This document shows, piece by piece, positions 47,415 to 48,269 of a stretch of DNA of 48,269 nucleotides. Source of the stretch: F23-D06 sp045600525 (GTDB lineage: Bacteria > Bacteroidota > Bacteroidia > Bacteroidales > WCHB1-69). Where the stretch lies: positions 1 to 48,269 of the forward strand of contig JAZRYC010000096.1 of the NCBI GenBank assembly GCA_045600525.1. Reading direction: 5' to 3'. The notes beneath the pieces were generated by a model. The model was not told the DNA's origin and did no database searches. It was given only the letters and a program-made list of their open reading frames with translations. Position 1 is the first letter of the stretch; every line of letters starts with the position of its first letter. Both the position numbers and the translations under genes were made by a program.

Positions 47415-48269
47415 ATGACAATGCAAGATAAAATCAACGAGTTACTCGCCTTGCGCGAAAAGGCTCGTTTAGGCGGAGGTCAGGAGAGTATAGACAAGCA
47501 GCATGCTAAAGGCAAGTACTCTGCTCGCGAACGTATCCTGATGTTCCTCGACGAAGGTAGCTTTGAAGAATTCGACATGTTCGTACAACACCGCTGCCAG
47601 AACTTCGGTTTGGAAAACAAGAAATTCCTCTCCGATGGTGTCGTTACCGGTTATGGTACTGTCAACGGTCGTTTGGTGTATGTTTTCTCTCAAGATTTCA
47701 CCGTTTTTGGCGGTTCTCTTTCTGAGACATTTGCTCAAAAAATATGCAAGGTGATGGATCAAGCCATGAAGGTTGGTGCTCCTGTTGTCGGCTTCAACGA
47801 TTCCGGTGGGGCACGTATCCAAGAGGGCGTGAACAGCTTGGCAGGTTACGCTGAAATTTTCCAACGCAACATCCTCGCTTCCGGTGTGATTCCGCAAATT
47901 TCCGCTATTTTCGGACCTTGCGCTGGCGGTGCAGTGTATTCTCCCGCTTTGACTGACTTTATCATGATGACCAAGAACACGAGCTATATGTTCGTAACCG
48001 GTCCGAAGGTCGTGAAGACGGTGACTAACGAAGACGTAACGACCGAAGATCTCGGTGGCGCATCTGTCCACTCCAAGAAATCAGGCGTGGCTCATTTCGC
48101 TGTTGAAAACGAAGAAGAGGGTATCGCCATGCTCCGCGAACTCATCAGCTACATTCCTTCCAACAATATGGAAGAACCGCCTTTCGAAGCAACCGAAGAT
48201 CCTATCAACCGCTTGGAAGACACATTGAACTCTATCATTCCGGATAATCCGAACATGCCTTACGATGTG
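47415..48269 (+). CDS. Acyl-CoA carboxylase beta (carboxyltransferase) subunit, 3' truncated by window end
   Basis: The first 285 codons are visible and remain open to the last base. It matches the beta chain of propionyl-CoA carboxylase/methylmalonyl-CoA decarboxylase: DEGSFEEFDMFVQHRC, then VTGYGTVNGRLVYVFSQDFT, the oxyanion-hole and acyl-CoA motifs NDSGGARIQEGV and FGPCAGGAVYSPAL, and FVTGPKVVKTVTNEDV. It interconverts propionyl-CoA and methylmalonyl-CoA, a step of propionate formation typical of Bacteroidales. The start could also be the second ATG at 47421. Other subunits should lie beyond the window. Confidence 0.92.
   Translation, partial: MTMQDKINELLALREKARLGGGQESIDKQHAKGKYSARERILMFLDEGSFEEFDMFVQHRCQNFGLENKKFLSDGVVTGYGTVNGRLVYVFSQDFTVFGGSLSETFAQKICKVMDQAMKVGAPVVGFNDSGGARIQEGVNSLAGYAEIFQRNILASGVIPQISAIFGPCAGGAVYSPALTDFIMMTKNTSYMFVTGPKVVKTVTNEDVTTEDLGGASVHSKKSGVAHFAVENEEEGIAMLRELISYIPSNNMEEPPFEATEDPINRLEDTLNSIIPDNPNMPYDV

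Noticed and set aside
47469..48071. A 200-codon minus-strand frame
   Set aside because: It is the mirror of the acyl-CoA carboxylase gene, whose motifs are unmistakable on the plus strand.

Overview
The window reads as a chromosomal segment of a Bacteroidota bacterium, most probably order Bacteroidales. The supporting signs are proteins with type IX secretion (T9SS) sorting domains, a FISUMP-domain protein, DUF3467 and DUF4230 proteins, Bacteroidota-type TAnnTTTG -7 promoter boxes just before many genes, and the order secE-nusG-rplKAJL-rpoBC-DUF3467. No rRNA gene, CRISPR array, transposase or plasmid/phage backbone is visible. Species cannot be named from the sequence alone.

Region 1 (1-15.3 kb) is housekeeping: the 3' end of a secreted T9SS protein, an MsbA-like ABC exporter overlapping trmB, then the large translation/transcription operon. 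rpoB appears to start at TTG and is preceded by a long hairpin with a UUCG-family (UCCG) loop. Region 2 (15.3-25.7 kb) holds singly promoted genes: an ABC-F ATPase, nhaA, a Cys/Met-metabolism PLP enzyme, class II fructose-bisphosphate aldolase, a small TerB-like protein, a secreted M1 peptidase, tRNA-Leu(UAG) and a secreted YD-repeat-like protein. Most are separated by clear hairpin terminators.

Region 3 (26-46.6 kb) is accessory-like and is the interesting part. It has an HD phosphohydrolase, a 13-residue-repeat mini-protein, a membrane Ser/Thr kinase, two paralogous DUF4230 gene pairs (lipoprotein plus membrane-anchored partner), a FISUMP protein, a structured RNA resembling 6S RNA, a GIY-YIG protein, and two inner-membrane-anchored OmpA-domain proteins. 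These sit among many small genes: helix-loop-helix, tiny basic, TerB-like and repeated-module proteins. A frameshifted nuclease-like gene, pcp, a lipoprotein, an AAA-ATPase/PD-(D/E)XK protein and a DUF4332 protein complete it.

Four non-homologous positions in this region carry the same short leader about 27-32 bases before an ATG. It has the order GGR, GCC, GAAAA, YCC, AGAGTAGGC, and base changes are compatible with two interleaved helices (a pseudoknot). One copy stands before a dead four-codon ORF. Another sits behind a duplicated 3' fragment of a gene found 6.5 kb further on. The combination of a shared leader, paralogous small membrane, TerB and OmpA proteins, and local duplication suggests a co-regulated envelope-associated gene family; this is inference. 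The window ends with a lipocalin lipoprotein and the 5' part of an acyl-CoA carboxylase beta subunit.
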